Below, piece after piece: positions 42,848 through 50,932 of a stretch of DNA of 64,000 bases (position 1 is its first letter; each line of letters begins with the position of its first letter). The notes beneath the pieces were generated by a model. It searched no databases. It was given only the letters and a program-made list of their open reading frames with translations, and was not told where the DNA came from. The stretch comes from Hymenobacter arizonensis (lineage in GTDB: Bacteria; Bacteroidota; Bacteroidia; Cytophagales; Hymenobacteraceae). The stretch spans positions 1 through 64,000 of the forward strand of contig NZ_FOXS01000010.1 of the NCBI RefSeq assembly GCF_900115775.1, read 5' to 3'. The position numbers and the translations under genes were made by a program.

Positions 42848-43110
42848 GGCCAGGACCTCTTTACGCGTTCCAATAAGACCGTTTGGTTAGCAATTCCTCC
42901 TTTTCCGCGCAGGGGCCCTTTGAAGTGTTCCGGCGCAACGCTGCGGAGCAACCCTGCCGCAACAAAGAACCCCGCCAATCAGAACGGGTGTTGGGCAAAG
43001 TATACGGCGCCTGCGGCTCCTAATGCACAAATAACTGAGCCAACGGAATCACCCAGGGGTGCGCTTGCGCGCCGGAAGCGCCGCTCCTGCCAGGTAGGAT
43101 TTCCCGGCAT
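42763..43110 (-). pseudogene. Small membrane-protein gene with in-frame TGA
   Basis: From the ATG at 43110: MPGNPTWQERRFRRASAPLG, DSVGSVICALGAAGAVYFAQ, HPF, TGA at 42979-42981, LAGFFVAAGLLRSVAPEHFK and on. Without the stop it is a two-helix membrane protein, and the TGA sits inside the second hydrophobic segment, where TGG (Trp) would fit well. The frame runs past the boundary element to 42763, overlapping the convergent gene, so the original end is uncertain. Confidence 0.55.
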
Positions 43111-43161
43111 GCCGCGGCATGGCCTGGACCGTGGCCACGCGCCCGGAAAGGAGCGACGGAC

Positions 43162-43671
43162 CTACAAACACGCCGGTGTCCCCGCGAAAAAGGGCGCCAC
43201 CCGTTGCCACGTTTGATCCTCTGCCATGTGGTATTCCCACGGCCGGGGCTGCTTTTTCTTGGTTAAACGAGTCAAGGCGGCATTGACTTTTTCGGGGTCC
43301 GCCACATAATAATAGAGCTCCCGGTACCCGTTGACGGTCGTTCGCCCGACCAAATGCGCGAGGCCCACTTGCTGGAGCGCCGCCGTGATCCCGTCTTCCG
43401 TCTCATTCAAGACGGTGGCTTCTGGCGGCGTCGGGTGGCCATTCGGGTTTTTATTGCGGGTGGTGATGTTGACCGCGAGGCACCACGGGAATTCAGCCTT
43501 GTGCGCATAGTCTTGATACCCCCTATTGGCCGTGATGAACACGAGGCCACCCGCTTGGTCGGTTGCTTTCTGAATGCACCAGTTCTCAGCGGGAAGGTTG
43601 CCGGACTGCGCCGAACAGGGTGAATTTGCCACGACCAGCAAAGGGAGTAGTAGCAGGTAGATAAGCTTCAT
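43162..43671 (-). CDS. Exported DUF695-like protein
   Basis: A 169-residue protein from MKLIYLLLLPLLVVANSPCS, a signal peptide with possible lipobox Cys. The mature part follows DUF695: FPWCLAVNITTRNKNPNGHP, TPPEATVLNETEDGITAALQ, QVGLAHLVGRTTVNGYRELY, YYVADPEKVNAALTRL, WEYHMAEDQTWQRVAPFF. DUF695 proteins are usually cytoplasmic, of unknown function and common near immunity genes; the signal peptide here is unusual. Confidence 0.75.
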   Translation of the reverse strand: MKLIYLLLLPLLVVANSPCSAQSGNLPAENWCIQKATDQAGGLVFITANRGYQDYAHKAEFPWCLAVNITTRNKNPNGHPTPPEATVLNETEDGITAALQQVGLAHLVGRTTVNGYRELYYYVADPEKVNAALTRLTKKKQPRPWEYHMAEDQTWQRVAPFFAGTPACL

Positions 43672-43743
43672 TACGCGGGATGATTGATTAAATAAAAATG
43701 CAATCATAAAGATACTTTCAAAAGCAGTCGTCAGCGTTTAGCC

Positions 43744-43775
43744 TCGTCTTTCTATTCGGACCCTTTTGCTGAACT
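43744..43775 (+). repeat. Gene-boundary palindrome
   Basis: CGTCTTTCTATTCGGACCCT then TTTGCTGAACTTTCGG, between divergent genes. Confidence 0.6.
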
Positions 43776-43803
43776 TTCGGTTTAACACTTTTCTCCAAGC
43801 GCT

Positions 43804-44058
43804 GTGGCTCTTCAATTCTGCCCAAACTGTCAAGTCGAAGCGTTTACTTGGGGCATGTCGGAAGACGATGCGGGCCACGAAGTGACCCTTTGGGGGTGCG
43901 GACAGTGTCAGTACGAGGCCGTGGAATACAACGAACGCGAGGCGCGGCCTTGCCAATACTGCCACCTAGGAGAAGAATCAAAGCTGACTGACTCAGCGCA
44001 GGTCTATTGGTGGTGTTACAAGTGCCACCAAACGACCACCATTGAACGAGTAGAGTAA
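43804..44058 (+). CDS. Small zinc-ribbon protein
   Basis: An 84-residue protein with a GTG start. It has four CxxC knuckles: FCPNCQVEAFTW, WGCGQCQYEAVE, PCQYCHLGEE and WWCYKCHQTTTIE, enough for two zinc ribbons. Such proteins bind nucleic acid or proteins. No family recognised. Followed by the boundary element interrupted by a 149-bp insert. Confidence 0.7.
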   Translation: MALQFCPNCQVEAFTWGMSEDDAGHEVTLWGCGQCQYEAVEYNEREARPCQYCHLGEESKLTDSAQVYWWCYKCHQTTTIERVE

Positions 44059-44059
44059 T

Positions 44060-44265
44060 GCTCCTTCAATTGAATGGAGCGCCTTCAGTGCACCACCGTG
44101 GCTGTTGCAGCAGTCCGCAGACAGCTCAAAATCGGCCTGTGTCCGACCTGATAAAGGTGCAAAAGCCTGTTTTAGCGCATTGCGAGCCCCCTTTATCCTT
44201 TGAACCGCCTGTCTGCCGAATCAAATCGGGGTGCTGCAACAGCCACCACCGTTGAAATAAGCCAA
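44060..44265 (+). repeat. Gene-boundary element split by a 149-bp insert
   Basis: Left arm CTCCTTCAATTGAATGGAGC then GCCTTCAGTGCACC at 44061-44097, right arm CACCGTTGAAATAAGCC from 44247. Confidence 0.55.
44098..44246. mobile_element. 149-bp MITE-like insert A
   Basis: Ends GTGGCTGTTGCAG and CTGCAACAGCCAC are exact complements. CACC is duplicated on both sides (44094-44097 and 44247-44250), a 4-bp target duplication. No coding capacity. Confidence 0.7.
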
Positions 44266-44436
44266 ACCTAAACTGCTGGGCACGTCCTCAAACACTGGTT
44301 ATGAGTTCGTCGGGGATGCTTTCTAGGCCGACAAAGAAGGTGCTGCCCGCGGTCACCAACGTTATCTTTACACCTCTTAGCGAGCGTAGAATCAGGCCCC
44401 ATTGGTGGGCTCCACCGACCGAATTAGCTGCCCTTC

Positions 44437-44856
44437 GTGCCATACTCCGTCTTCTACCGCCGTACCACCCCAGCCGCCTTGCTCGTGTGTGCGGCGGTTC
44501 TTGGCTCGGCGGCGTACGCCCAGGGGCTGCGCCCGCCACCCGCCGCGCCCGACGTGAGCCAGCCCCCGGCGGGCGGGATACTGGTCGGGCTCGCGGGCCT
44601 GGCGCCCTACCTGCTGTACCTGCTGGTCCACCTCCTGGTTTTCTTGGGCTTCCTGCTGTTTGGGTTGGTGCTGGCCTTGGTGCTGCTCTCGCCCGTGATG
44701 CTGCTGGCCATCCAGCTGCTCCGCTACCGCCGACGAAAACGAGCCGAACGCGACGCGGGCCTCCACAAGGTGCGACGACGCCCGCCGTTTCCCACCCCCG
44801 TCGCCCTGCCCCTGGAGGAGCCCCTCCCGCTGCTGCAACGCCGGTTCCGACACTAG
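44437..44856 (+). CDS. Orphan membrane protein
   Basis: A 139-residue protein with a GTG start. Signal peptide TPAALLVCAAVLGSAAYAQG, then GLAGLAPYLLYLLVHLLVFL and GFLLFGLVLALVLLSPVMLL form two membrane segments, and a basic tail follows (RYRRRKRAERDAG). Unknown function. Confidence 0.6.
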   Translation: MPYSVFYRRTTPAALLVCAAVLGSAAYAQGLRPPPAAPDVSQPPAGGILVGLAGLAPYLLYLLVHLLVFLGFLLFGLVLALVLLSPVMLLAIQLLRYRRRKRAERDAGLHKVRRRPPFPTPVALPLEEPLPLLQRRFRH

Positions 44857-44958
44857 TGCTGCGGACGCATCTTCTTTTCAGCGAGGGCGTCCACCGGTAG
44901 CACCCACCCTTTCCGTGAACACCCTTTCTTTAATCGAGACTTGCCTACGCATCCTGCC

Positions 44959-45534
44959 ATGACGCTTCTCTCCCTCGCGGACTACGGACAGTACCTAAAA
45001 AAGGAATTTGCCGGCGTTGAGCCCGCGCTGGTGGACGACTTATTGCTTCGTGCGGCGGAGCTGCCCGCCACGGAAGTGCCGCAGGTCGAGCGCTTGCTCA
45101 ACCTCGGTCCGTTCCCCCGCAGTTTCACGGACCTGCTCCGAACCCACGACTTCAGCTGCTTTTCGATCAACAACGCCCAATTCGGGGGGGCGCGCACCGG
45201 CTCGTTGGCGTGGCTGCTCGAGAAAAACGACGCGACGGCCTTCGGGTTTGAATCCTTCCTGCAGGCCGTCCACCGCCAAGGCTTCATTCTGCTCGCCAAC
45301 GGGGACCCCTTCGCGTTCTTCCTGCACGTGCCGACCGGCCACGTGACGGCGCTTACGGACGAGTTGCCGCTCGCCGATATGCTGCCCGTGGCGGTTTCCT
45401 TTCAACACTTTCTGCAGGGCATGGGCACGGCCTATTGGGCGAAGAGAACGCAAGCGGTGACCGAGTTTCGAGAACTGGCCCGTCGGGAGTTCGGGGAAGC
45501 GGCCTATCCCTTTTGGCACGACCTGACGGTGTAA
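44959..45534 (+). CDS. SUKH-family (SMI1/KNR4-like) protein
   Basis: A 191-residue protein from MTLLSLADYGQYLKKEFAGV. SFTDLLRTHDFSCFSINNAQ, FILLANGDPFAFFLHVPTGH, VTALTDE and AVSFQHFLQGM follow the SUKH order: a helix plus strand ending near FG, a central strand with NGDPF, then a final xSFxxFL helix. SUKH proteins neutralise toxins delivered by rival bacteria. It is a lone gene between boundary elements, with no toxin partner, so an orphan immunity gene is likely. Confidence 0.75.
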   Translation: MTLLSLADYGQYLKKEFAGVEPALVDDLLLRAAELPATEVPQVERLLNLGPFPRSFTDLLRTHDFSCFSINNAQFGGARTGSLAWLLEKNDATAFGFESFLQAVHRQGFILLANGDPFAFFLHVPTGHVTALTDELPLADMLPVAVSFQHFLQGMGTAYWAKRTQAVTEFRELARREFGEAAYPFWHDLTV

Positions 45535-45538
45535 TGCC

Positions 45539-45588
45539 CTCCTTCGACTGACTGGCCGCGTTTACCTTCGGGCCCTTGCGCTAAACCC
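45539..45588 (+). repeat. Gene-boundary palindrome, full copy
   Basis: CTCCTTCGACTGACTGGCCG then CGTTTACCTTCGGGCCCTTG then CGCTAAACCC. Between two plus-strand genes. Confidence 0.7.
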
Positions 45589-45667
45589 TGGTGCCTACGG
45601 CAGCTGGTATTTCACTTTGAAACCACCCTGCTTACCGTGAGGTCGCACGTTGCTGTACTTTTGAGCG

Positions 45668-45892
45668 ATGGTGATTACCCTCTTGTTGGACCCCCAGTGG
45701 CGCGGGATAGGCCAAACCATGGCCCGGGTGTTTCTCGGCCCACCGCTCTTGCTGCTCGTTGTCTGGATAGTCCGGCGAGCCCGCCGGCTGCTGCGAAGCG
45801 AATTCGTCGAGGACCGGAAAGCGGGCTGGATGTTGTTAGTCCTCACGGCGGTCATAACGGCCGGGTTTCTCTTAGCGACACAAAGTCCATAG
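45668..45892 (+). CDS. Small two-span membrane protein
   Basis: A 74-residue protein: ARVFLGPPLLLLVVWIVRRA and GWMLLVLTAVITAGFLLATQ are the membrane segments, joined by a basic loop RRLLRSEFVEDRK. No family recognised. Confidence 0.6.
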   Translation: MVITLLLDPQWRGIGQTMARVFLGPPLLLLVVWIVRRARRLLRSEFVEDRKAGWMLLVLTAVITAGFLLATQSP

Positions 45893-45917
45893 CCTGGCTC
45901 TAGGTAACACCAGATTG

Positions 45918-45967
45918 CTCCTTCAACTGAACAGCGCGCGTTCACGGTGGGACCGTTTTCGTGAACA
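45918..45967 (+). repeat. Gene-boundary palindrome, full copy
   Basis: CTCCTTCAACTGAACAGCGC then GCGTTCACGGTGGGACCGTT then TTCGTGAACACC. GTTCACG and CGTGAAC pair perfectly; compared with other copies the change GTTTAC to GTTCAC is matched on the other arm. Confidence 0.75.
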
Positions 45968-45985
45968 CCTAGCCGAGGGCATGTT

Positions 45986-46363
45986 TTAGGCGGCTATCCG
46001 ATAAAGGATAAAAGCCAACGCAAATAGGTAAAAGAGCGCACCCGGTAGTAGGAAGAAAGAACGGCTGGTTTTGTAGTGCTGCTCAATGGCCTTGCTCTTA
46101 GCGTGAAACAGCAAGAAATTGAAGCCCAGCACGGCTATCAGCGTCGTCCCAAGGGCAACGGCCCGGCCGTCGGGGTTGCACAGGCCGCACGGGCGGGAAT
46201 CGGCGAAGAAGGGCTGGAGGACCAGCAGGTGCAGGGCACAAATCCCCACAAACGACAACAACACGGTCGCGTTCTCGTCGGAAAAATCAGCATACGTAAA
46301 CCGGTTCAATTTTCTGAAAAACCGCTTGGCTACGTAATGAAGATAATAGTAGGGATTGGACAT
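45986..46363 (-). CDS. Orphan membrane protein, three spans
   Basis: A 125-residue protein: ATVLLSFVGICALHLLVLQP, AVALGTTLIAVLGFNFLLFH and SFFLLPGALFYLFALAFILY. A CGLC pair lies in the first loop. Unknown function. Confidence 0.6.
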   Translation of the reverse strand: MSNPYYYLHYVAKRFFRKLNRFTYADFSDENATVLLSFVGICALHLLVLQPFFADSRPCGLCNPDGRAVALGTTLIAVLGFNFLLFHAKSKAIEQHYKTSRSFFLLPGALFYLFALAFILYRIAA

Positions 46364-46405
46364 GGTTACTATTTTAAGGTCAAGCCGGTATAAGGAGGAG
46401 AACCC

Positions 46406-46455
46406 CTCCTTACTTTGAACAGAGCGCGTTTACCTTCGGACCGTTTTCGTGAACG
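46406..46455 (+). repeat. Gene-boundary palindrome, full copy
   Basis: CTCCTTACTTTGAACAGAGC then GCGTTTACCTTCGGACCGTT then TTCGTGAACG. Best example of the consensus; it also contains TACCTTCG, which fits a -7 promoter box. Confidence 0.75.
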
Positions 46456-46557
46456 AACTATTAGAATAGTTGGCACTTCCTAATTGCGGAACAACTGGCT
46501 CTTTTGACTAAGGAAAGAGTTTAGGTTTGTGGCGAATACCTGCTTAAAGTCAGCCGT

Positions 46558-46920
46558 TTAATCCCCCATAGCGGACCAGTCTCCGAACACCACCCACCCC
46601 AGGATAGACGCCACCCACAATGCCCACAACAGCCCCGCCACCCGCAAGGGGCCTTTGCTGACGTGGGAAGCTAACGCCGCGCAGACATAGCCCACCACCG
46701 GCAGGAAAAGGACCTTTGCCGCCTCCGCACCGATTTTTAGCAGCAGCTGCAGCAGGGTCGTATTGCCGCTTCGCCCCATCATCGTCCGATGCCCGTTTGC
46801 TTTATCCCACATCACGTCGGGAGGATGGGTTACAGTTATCACGCTCACCACTGCGAAGGCAAGGAGTGCCCCCAGTACCAGGGCCCGCGTGCTCCGCTCC
46901 GTGTTAACCAGTATCGGCAT
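46558..46920 (-). CDS. Orphan membrane protein
   Basis: A 120-residue protein from MPILVNTERSTRALVLGALL, with spans ALVLGALLAFAVVSVITV, AAKVLFLPVVGYVCAALAS and VAGLLWALWVASILGWVVFG. An upstream ATG would give 41 more residues without hydrophobic start. Unknown function. Confidence 0.6.
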   Translation of the reverse strand: MPILVNTERSTRALVLGALLAFAVVSVITVTHPPDVMWDKANGHRTMMGRSGNTTLLQLLLKIGAEAAKVLFLPVVGYVCAALASHVSKGPLRVAGLLWALWVASILGWVVFGDWSAMGD

Positions 46921-47046
46921 AAAACGAAAGTAGGTTTTTCCGCCAAATTCCAGCGTCTGTTTCAGTACGTAGCGAGCCAGGTAATTCCACTTTTGCGGGA
47001 ACCGCCTCCTTTGGAAACGCAACCCCGTTGGTGGCCAGGACACCTC

Positions 47047-47643
47047 TCAGGGGGCGGGGGGCCGGCCCGGGCCAACGGTGGCGCGGACGCGGTATACTTC
47101 GGGGTCGTCGGTCTGCGGGCGGAAGTCAGAGGCCGACAGCCGCCGCCGGAACCGGCCCTGCTGCACCAGCAGCTCGGCAAATGGGAGCGGGCGCCGGCGC
47201 TCTGCGGCCCAGTCGCGGCTGGCGTAGCCGGAATGGGCCAGCTGCTGCGTTTGCCCCGGGGCGAGGGCGTACGTGACGCGGCCCCGCACGGCAACGACCC
47301 GGGCCAATTGCACGGTATCCTTCGTGGGATAGTCCACGGCGACCACAATGCCCGTGTACGCTTGGTCGTGGACCAAGTACCACGTCGTGCCGTGGCGCAC
47401 CAGCCGGTGCAAGGGCCCAAACCACGGATCCGGCTCGAATTGTTGCGCCTCGTCCGGGGTGAGCACCGTCGAGTCCAGAGCGTAGCGCGTGGTGACCCGC
47501 AGCGTGTCGGCCGTCCGATTGCACACCTCCCAGCTCAGGTGCCGGGGCGGGGGCAGGGGGCAGCCGGCGAGGCTGGCGCCCAAGCCGGCCAGCAGGACCC
47601 ACCGTCCGAGTTGAGGGGGGAGCAGGCTTACCAAACGAATCAT
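47047..47643 (-). CDS. Orphan lipoprotein
   Basis: A 198-residue protein from MIRLVSLLPPQLGRWVLLAG then LGASLAGCP: lipobox L-A-G-C. The mature protein is beta-rich (DTLRVTTRYALDSTVLTPDE, TGIVVAVDYPTKDTVQLARV). It is probably anchored in the outer membrane facing the periplasm. No family recognised. Confidence 0.65.
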   Translation of the reverse strand: MIRLVSLLPPQLGRWVLLAGLGASLAGCPLPPPRHLSWEVCNRTADTLRVTTRYALDSTVLTPDEAQQFEPDPWFGPLHRLVRHGTTWYLVHDQAYTGIVVAVDYPTKDTVQLARVVAVRGRVTYALAPGQTQQLAHSGYASRDWAAERRRPLPFAELLVQQGRFRRRLSASDFRPQTDDPEVYRVRATVGPGRPPAP

Positions 47644-47715
47644 GCGCAGCAGGAAAGGGGGTTCGCAAAGGGTGCGAAAGGCTTCCGTTGATAGAGGAAC
47701 GAACCAGAAGGTCAC

Positions 47716-47920
47716 CCTCCTCAATCTGAACGGAGCGCGTTTACTTTCGGACCGTGGCTGTTGCAGAACTCCACCGAAGACCTGAAAAGCTGCCGAAAAG
47801 GGAGGCGAAGCCGTCGAAGGCGCAGAATACGCCGTTGTTGAACCGTTGCAAACGCGACAAACCAATTTATGGGGCCTCGTGGCAAGTTCTGCAACAGCCA
47901 CGACCGCTCCACTAAACCGG
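47716..47920 (+). repeat. Gene-boundary element split by a 148-bp insert
   Basis: Left arm CTCCTCAATCTGAACGGAGC then GCGTTTACTTTCGGACC to 47753; right arm GACCGCTCCACTAAACC from 47902. Confidence 0.65.
47754..47901. mobile_element. 148-bp MITE-like insert B
   Basis: Ends GTGGCTGTTGCAGAACT and AGTTCTGCAACAGCCAC are exact complements (17 bp). GACC is duplicated on both sides. The interior differs from insert A. Confidence 0.75.
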
Positions 47921-47940
47921 GCACAATTACCGAAAAGCGG

Positions 47941-48534
47941 CTACGCCTCTTCCGCCTGGAGCTGCCCCACCCACACCCAACCGACCTGCACGGCGATGTA
48001 GGGCGCGCCGTCCCCAGTGGTTGCCTCCCAGTGCGGCCGGCGTTTGGTCTCGGCGCCCTGGGCCGCGAAGTCCTCGGGTGAAAAGGCCGCGACGTCCGCG
48101 TGCCGGCGCCACGTTAACCCGCGGATGCCCGGCACGTCCCGGTACTCGGGGGGCAGGTTCCGGGCCGGCAGCGCCCGAAACGCCCCGGCGTCGCCAAACA
48201 GCCCCGCGTAGTGGGCGTGGCGGTCGGCCACCGCGGCGACCAGTTGGGACTCGCCAAAGTGGGGCTCAAACAGCCACACGGCCAAGTAAAACGCCGGGTG
48301 CTCGGGGCCCAACGCGGCCCGCCACCGGTGAAAATCGGTGACCAGGCGCGTGACCCACAAGCAGCGAATCGCCCGCGGGGGCCGCTGATCGTTATGCCAG
48401 GGCGCAATCCCGATTTTGGCGTAGTCCACTCCGTAGCAGGCCACGCGTTCGCGGTCGAGGGCGGCGGGTTGAGCGGCGGCGAGCTGGTGACGGCGCAGGT
48501 GCCGTCGCCGCCCCCGAATGCGTTTGCGCGACAT
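47941..48534 (-). CDS. Orphan protein of unknown function
   Basis: A 197-residue basic protein from MSRKRIRGRRRHLRRHQLAA. Later parts: VACYGVDYAKIGIAPWHNDQ, AIRCLWVTRLVTDFHRWRAA, FYLAVWLFEPHFGESQLVAA, APYIAVQVGWVWVGQLQAEE. Soluble alpha/beta. The very basic start could bind nucleic acid. No family recognised. Confidence 0.6.
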   Translation of the reverse strand: MSRKRIRGRRRHLRRHQLAAAQPAALDRERVACYGVDYAKIGIAPWHNDQRPPRAIRCLWVTRLVTDFHRWRAALGPEHPAFYLAVWLFEPHFGESQLVAAVADRHAHYAGLFGDAGAFRALPARNLPPEYRDVPGIRGLTWRRHADVAAFSPEDFAAQGAETKRRPHWEATTGDGAPYIAVQVGWVWVGQLQAEEA

Positions 48535-48633
48535 GGAACACGGGAGAGGATGGAACGACTCAGCACCCCGGCGGGGCGCTTTGGCTGGCAAAGAAGCGAT
48601 CCGCAAAATCCCGGGCTGGGAGGGGAAAGGTAC

Positions 48634-48669
48634 CGCTCCTTTTGTAATTTGGACTCTTTCGGTAGACGG
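48634..48669 (+). repeat. Gene-boundary palindrome, diverged copy
   Basis: CGCTCCTTTTGTAATTTGGA then CTCTTTCGGTAGAC. Confidence 0.45.
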
Positions 48670-48872
48670 TAATGCCCACCCTCCCCCCTACTGGATATGG
48701 GGGACAGTTTTCGTCCTCATCGTGCCCCGCAGGCAATGGCCGGCATACGCGTAGTGCTTTCCACAGCCTTGCAGGTCGGTCCGCGGGCACCCATCAGCAC
48801 TTGCGCTGGGCCTCCTGGACAAAAGGCACACGAGCCGGGCTGCCATCGACGCTGGCTACCCAAGACCCTTGC

Positions 48873-48880
48873 TACCTTGC
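48873..48880 (+). promoter_or_regulatory. Promoter -7 box
   Basis: TACCTTGC, eight bases before the ATG of the micro-protein at 48888, so its transcript would be nearly leaderless. Confidence 0.35.
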
Positions 48881-48887
48881 GTCCCGG

Positions 48888-49016
48888 ATGCTTAACCCCC
48901 GCCTCTACGACGTGCTGGCCGACGCCCTCGCCACCAACACCGGGCGCTTCGTCACGGGCGTTTTGGTCGCGCTCGTGCTGGTAACGCTGCTCGCGGGCGT
49001 TTACCTGAGCTACTGA
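48888..49016 (+). CDS. 42-residue membrane micro-protein, copy 1
   Basis: MLNPRLYDVLADALATNTGR then FVTGVLVALVLVTLLAGVYL SY: an amphipathic N-terminal helix and one membrane span. The sequence at 55369 encodes a 42-residue paralog of identical length, with the same first and last blocks (NPRLYDVLA/DPRLYDVLA; LLAGVYLSY). Conservation of length and both ends in two separate loci supports a real gene. Possible roles are a small toxin or a membrane-protein regulator. Confidence 0.75.
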   Translation: MLNPRLYDVLADALATNTGRFVTGVLVALVLVTLLAGVYLSY

Positions 49017-49053
49017 CGTGCGGGCACACCTCCTTTTTTGTGAACTTTGCAAC

Positions 49054-49695
49054 ATGAAGCGCTTACTCTGGTCCGCGGGGCTGTTGCTGTTGTGCGGCTC
49101 CTGCTCCCCTGCCGAGGAATTTGACCGGGGGGTGGCCGCCTACGAGCAGGGCCGGTATCAGGAGGCCAACCGGGTGTTTTCCGCGTGCCTCAAGCAGCAC
49201 GAGCGCGTGTCCGAAGCCCTGTTCTACAAAGGCCGTTCCCTCTACGAACTGAACGAACGCGACAGCCTTCCCGCTGCGGTGACCGCCTACCGGGCCCTGC
49301 TTGTCCAGGAGACGGGCCACGACACCGCCCTCGTGTACCGCGCCCTGGAACACCTGGGCCACGCTTACTACCGACTCGAGCGCTACCCCAAGGCCTTCGA
49401 CAGCTTTTACCTGACCGCGCTGGGGAAGCCGAACACCAAAGCAATTAATTTCAACCTGGGGGTCTGCTTGCTGGCACTGGACCGGCCTGGCGAAGCGAGC
49501 CAATACTTGTTGCGCGAATGCCAACGCGGCGAAGCCTCCGCGCCCGCACTGGCCGCGCTGGCGGAGGCGTATCTGCGGAGCCAGCGCCCCGATTCGGCCC
49601 GCTTCTACCTGCAGCAGACCCTGCGGCAGTACCCCGCCTACGCGCCAGCCGTGGCCCTACAACAGGAACTTGATTCACTGACGAAGAATCGTTAG
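49054..49695 (+). CDS. TPR-repeat lipoprotein
   Basis: A 213-residue protein from MKRLLWSAGLLLLCGSCSPA, lipobox with Cys17. At least five TPR helices pairs: FDRGVAAYEQGRYQEANRVF, ALFYKGRSLYELNERDSLPA, ALEHLGHAYYRLERYPKAFD, FNLGVCLLALDRPGEASQYL, ALAEAYLRSQRPDSARFYLQ. A periplasm-facing scaffold. Function unknown. Confidence 0.78.
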   Translation: MKRLLWSAGLLLLCGSCSPAEEFDRGVAAYEQGRYQEANRVFSACLKQHERVSEALFYKGRSLYELNERDSLPAAVTAYRALLVQETGHDTALVYRALEHLGHAYYRLERYPKAFDSFYLTALGKPNTKAINFNLGVCLLALDRPGEASQYLLRECQRGEASAPALAALAEAYLRSQRPDSARFYLQQTLRQYPAYAPAVALQQELDSLTKNR

Positions 49696-49705
49696 CCATA
49701 AAAAA

Positions 49706-49744
49706 CTCCTTCAACTCAGTACCCTGTTTCTTTACTGGTTAAGG
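49706..49744 (+). repeat. Gene-boundary palindrome, diverged copy
   Basis: CTCCTTCAACTCAGTACCCT then GTTTCTTTACTGGTTAAGG. Confidence 0.45.
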
Positions 49745-49755
49745 ATGCTTGTCTG

Positions 49756-49980
49756 ATGCGTAGTTTGAGGGAATCAGGTAATGACAGGTTCTGGTCTTCG
49801 TTTGTCTTGGTGAATATCATGACCATCGTGTTGTGCCTGAAAGTGCACCAGTACGCCAAGGGTGTTAATTCCTTTTTGCTGGCGGCATACCAAATACTGG
49901 GGACGATTGCCTTTTTGGTGCTGGTGCTCGGGTTATCGGGACTTGCAGTCACCAGCGACGAGAGAATGTGGCGCAATTAA
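49756..49980 (+). CDS. Small two-span membrane protein
   Basis: A 74-residue protein: SSFVLVNIMTIVLCLKVHQY and FLLAAYQILGTIAFLVLVLG then LSGLAV are the spans. Unknown function. Confidence 0.6.
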   Translation: MRSLRESGNDRFWSSFVLVNIMTIVLCLKVHQYAKGVNSFLLAAYQILGTIAFLVLVLGLSGLAVTSDERMWRN

Positions 49981-50066
49981 CGCTTGGCAAAAAACGAAGC
50001 GTTCGGCTGGTCGCCCATTTCGCTAATTGGCCGTTTCACTGCTCACAGCTTTAAGCGAGTGGGCCG

Positions 50067-50099
50067 TTTGGACCTTACTTGCGGCCCCAACTACCTTCT
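50067..50099 (+). promoter_or_regulatory. Bacteroidota-type promoter
   Basis: TTTG at 50067 and TACCTTCT at 50092, with 21 bases between; the ATG at 50104 follows closely. It fits the -33/-7 layout of the group's main sigma factor with one mismatch. Confidence 0.45.
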
Positions 50100-50103
50100 G
50101 CTC

Positions 50104-50880
50104 ATGAATAGCGCCTCGTTGCCCTGGTTACTGGCGGGCAGTGTTCTCCTCCTGGCACTCCTCTGGCTGTTTCGCGGCCCCTCCCAGCCGGTTCGCCCGG
50201 CGTCAGCCGGTCCGGAACAAGCGGTGCGGCCACCAGCCCCCTCTGCCACCGACGTGCCGACGGCCCCGGATGGACCCGAAGGATTCGGCTACAAAATGGC
50301 CTGGATCGCCGTGCGCACCACGGACACGGCCGCGCTCCTGCAGGCCCTGCCCGTGGACCAGCTCCAGCGGTGTACCTGGCAACAAGGCGTCGCGGGGGCG
50401 TACGGGCCGAGCGTCTTCGTCACGCCGGCCGTGGGCGCGTGGACGCTGGTGGCCGGAACCAGCCTGCCCTTCCTCGATCGCCCGGCGGCCGTCCAAGCAG
50501 CCCAGGCGCTGCTCCTGCCGCTGAGCCGGACGTTTGGCGAAGCCCAGTACTTTTCCTCCCACCGGGTCGTCGAAGCCCACGGGTGGATGAAGGCCGTGGA
50601 CGGCCAGCTGGTCCGCGCCTATGCGCACGTAGGAGACCAGGGCGAGACGGTGGTGGCCTCGGGAACGCGCACTGCGGCCGAACCCGTCACGCTAGTGAAC
50701 ACCCTCTCCGCGGCGGCACAACGGGATGCCGCGTACCGGGAGCGCCCCGACGTGACGAGCCCCGACGAGGAACTGGTCATGCAGGTGGCGGGGCGGTGGA
50801 GCGTCGACCCCACGACCTTGGAAGAGCGCCACGACGTCGCCCCCGGTCTGGGCTGGCAAGGGCGCTTCACGAGGCAGTAA
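50104..50880 (+). CDS. Orphan membrane-anchored protein
   Basis: A 258-residue protein: one N-terminal span (LPWLLAGSVLLLALLWLF), a Pro/Ala linker, then a soluble domain from about residue 55 (GFGYKMAWIAVRTTDTAALL, GWMKAVDGQLVRAYAHVGDQ, DEELVMQVAGRWSVDPTTLE). The last domain may be exposed to the periplasm. No family recognised. Confidence 0.65.
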   Translation: MNSASLPWLLAGSVLLLALLWLFRGPSQPVRPASAGPEQAVRPPAPSATDVPTAPDGPEGFGYKMAWIAVRTTDTAALLQALPVDQLQRCTWQQGVAGAYGPSVFVTPAVGAWTLVAGTSLPFLDRPAAVQAAQALLLPLSRTFGEAQYFSSHRVVEAHGWMKAVDGQLVRAYAHVGDQGETVVASGTRTAAEPVTLVNTLSAAAQRDAAYRERPDVTSPDEELVMQVAGRWSVDPTTLEERHDVAPGLGWQGRFTRQ

Positions 50881-50883
50881 CCC

Positions 50884-50916
50884 CCCCTTTCGCGACTTGG
50901 ACCGTTCAAGTGGACT
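50884..50916 (+). repeat. Gene-boundary palindrome, diverged copy
   Basis: CCCTTTCGCGACTTGGACCG then TTCAAGTGGAC; between two convergent genes. Confidence 0.45.
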
Positions 50917-50932
50917 ACCTGACACTTCTTCT

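Noticed and set aside
46789..47691. 300-residue plus-strand frame
   Set aside because: Runs antisense through two minus-strand genes, one with a clear lipoprotein signal; no domain of its own.
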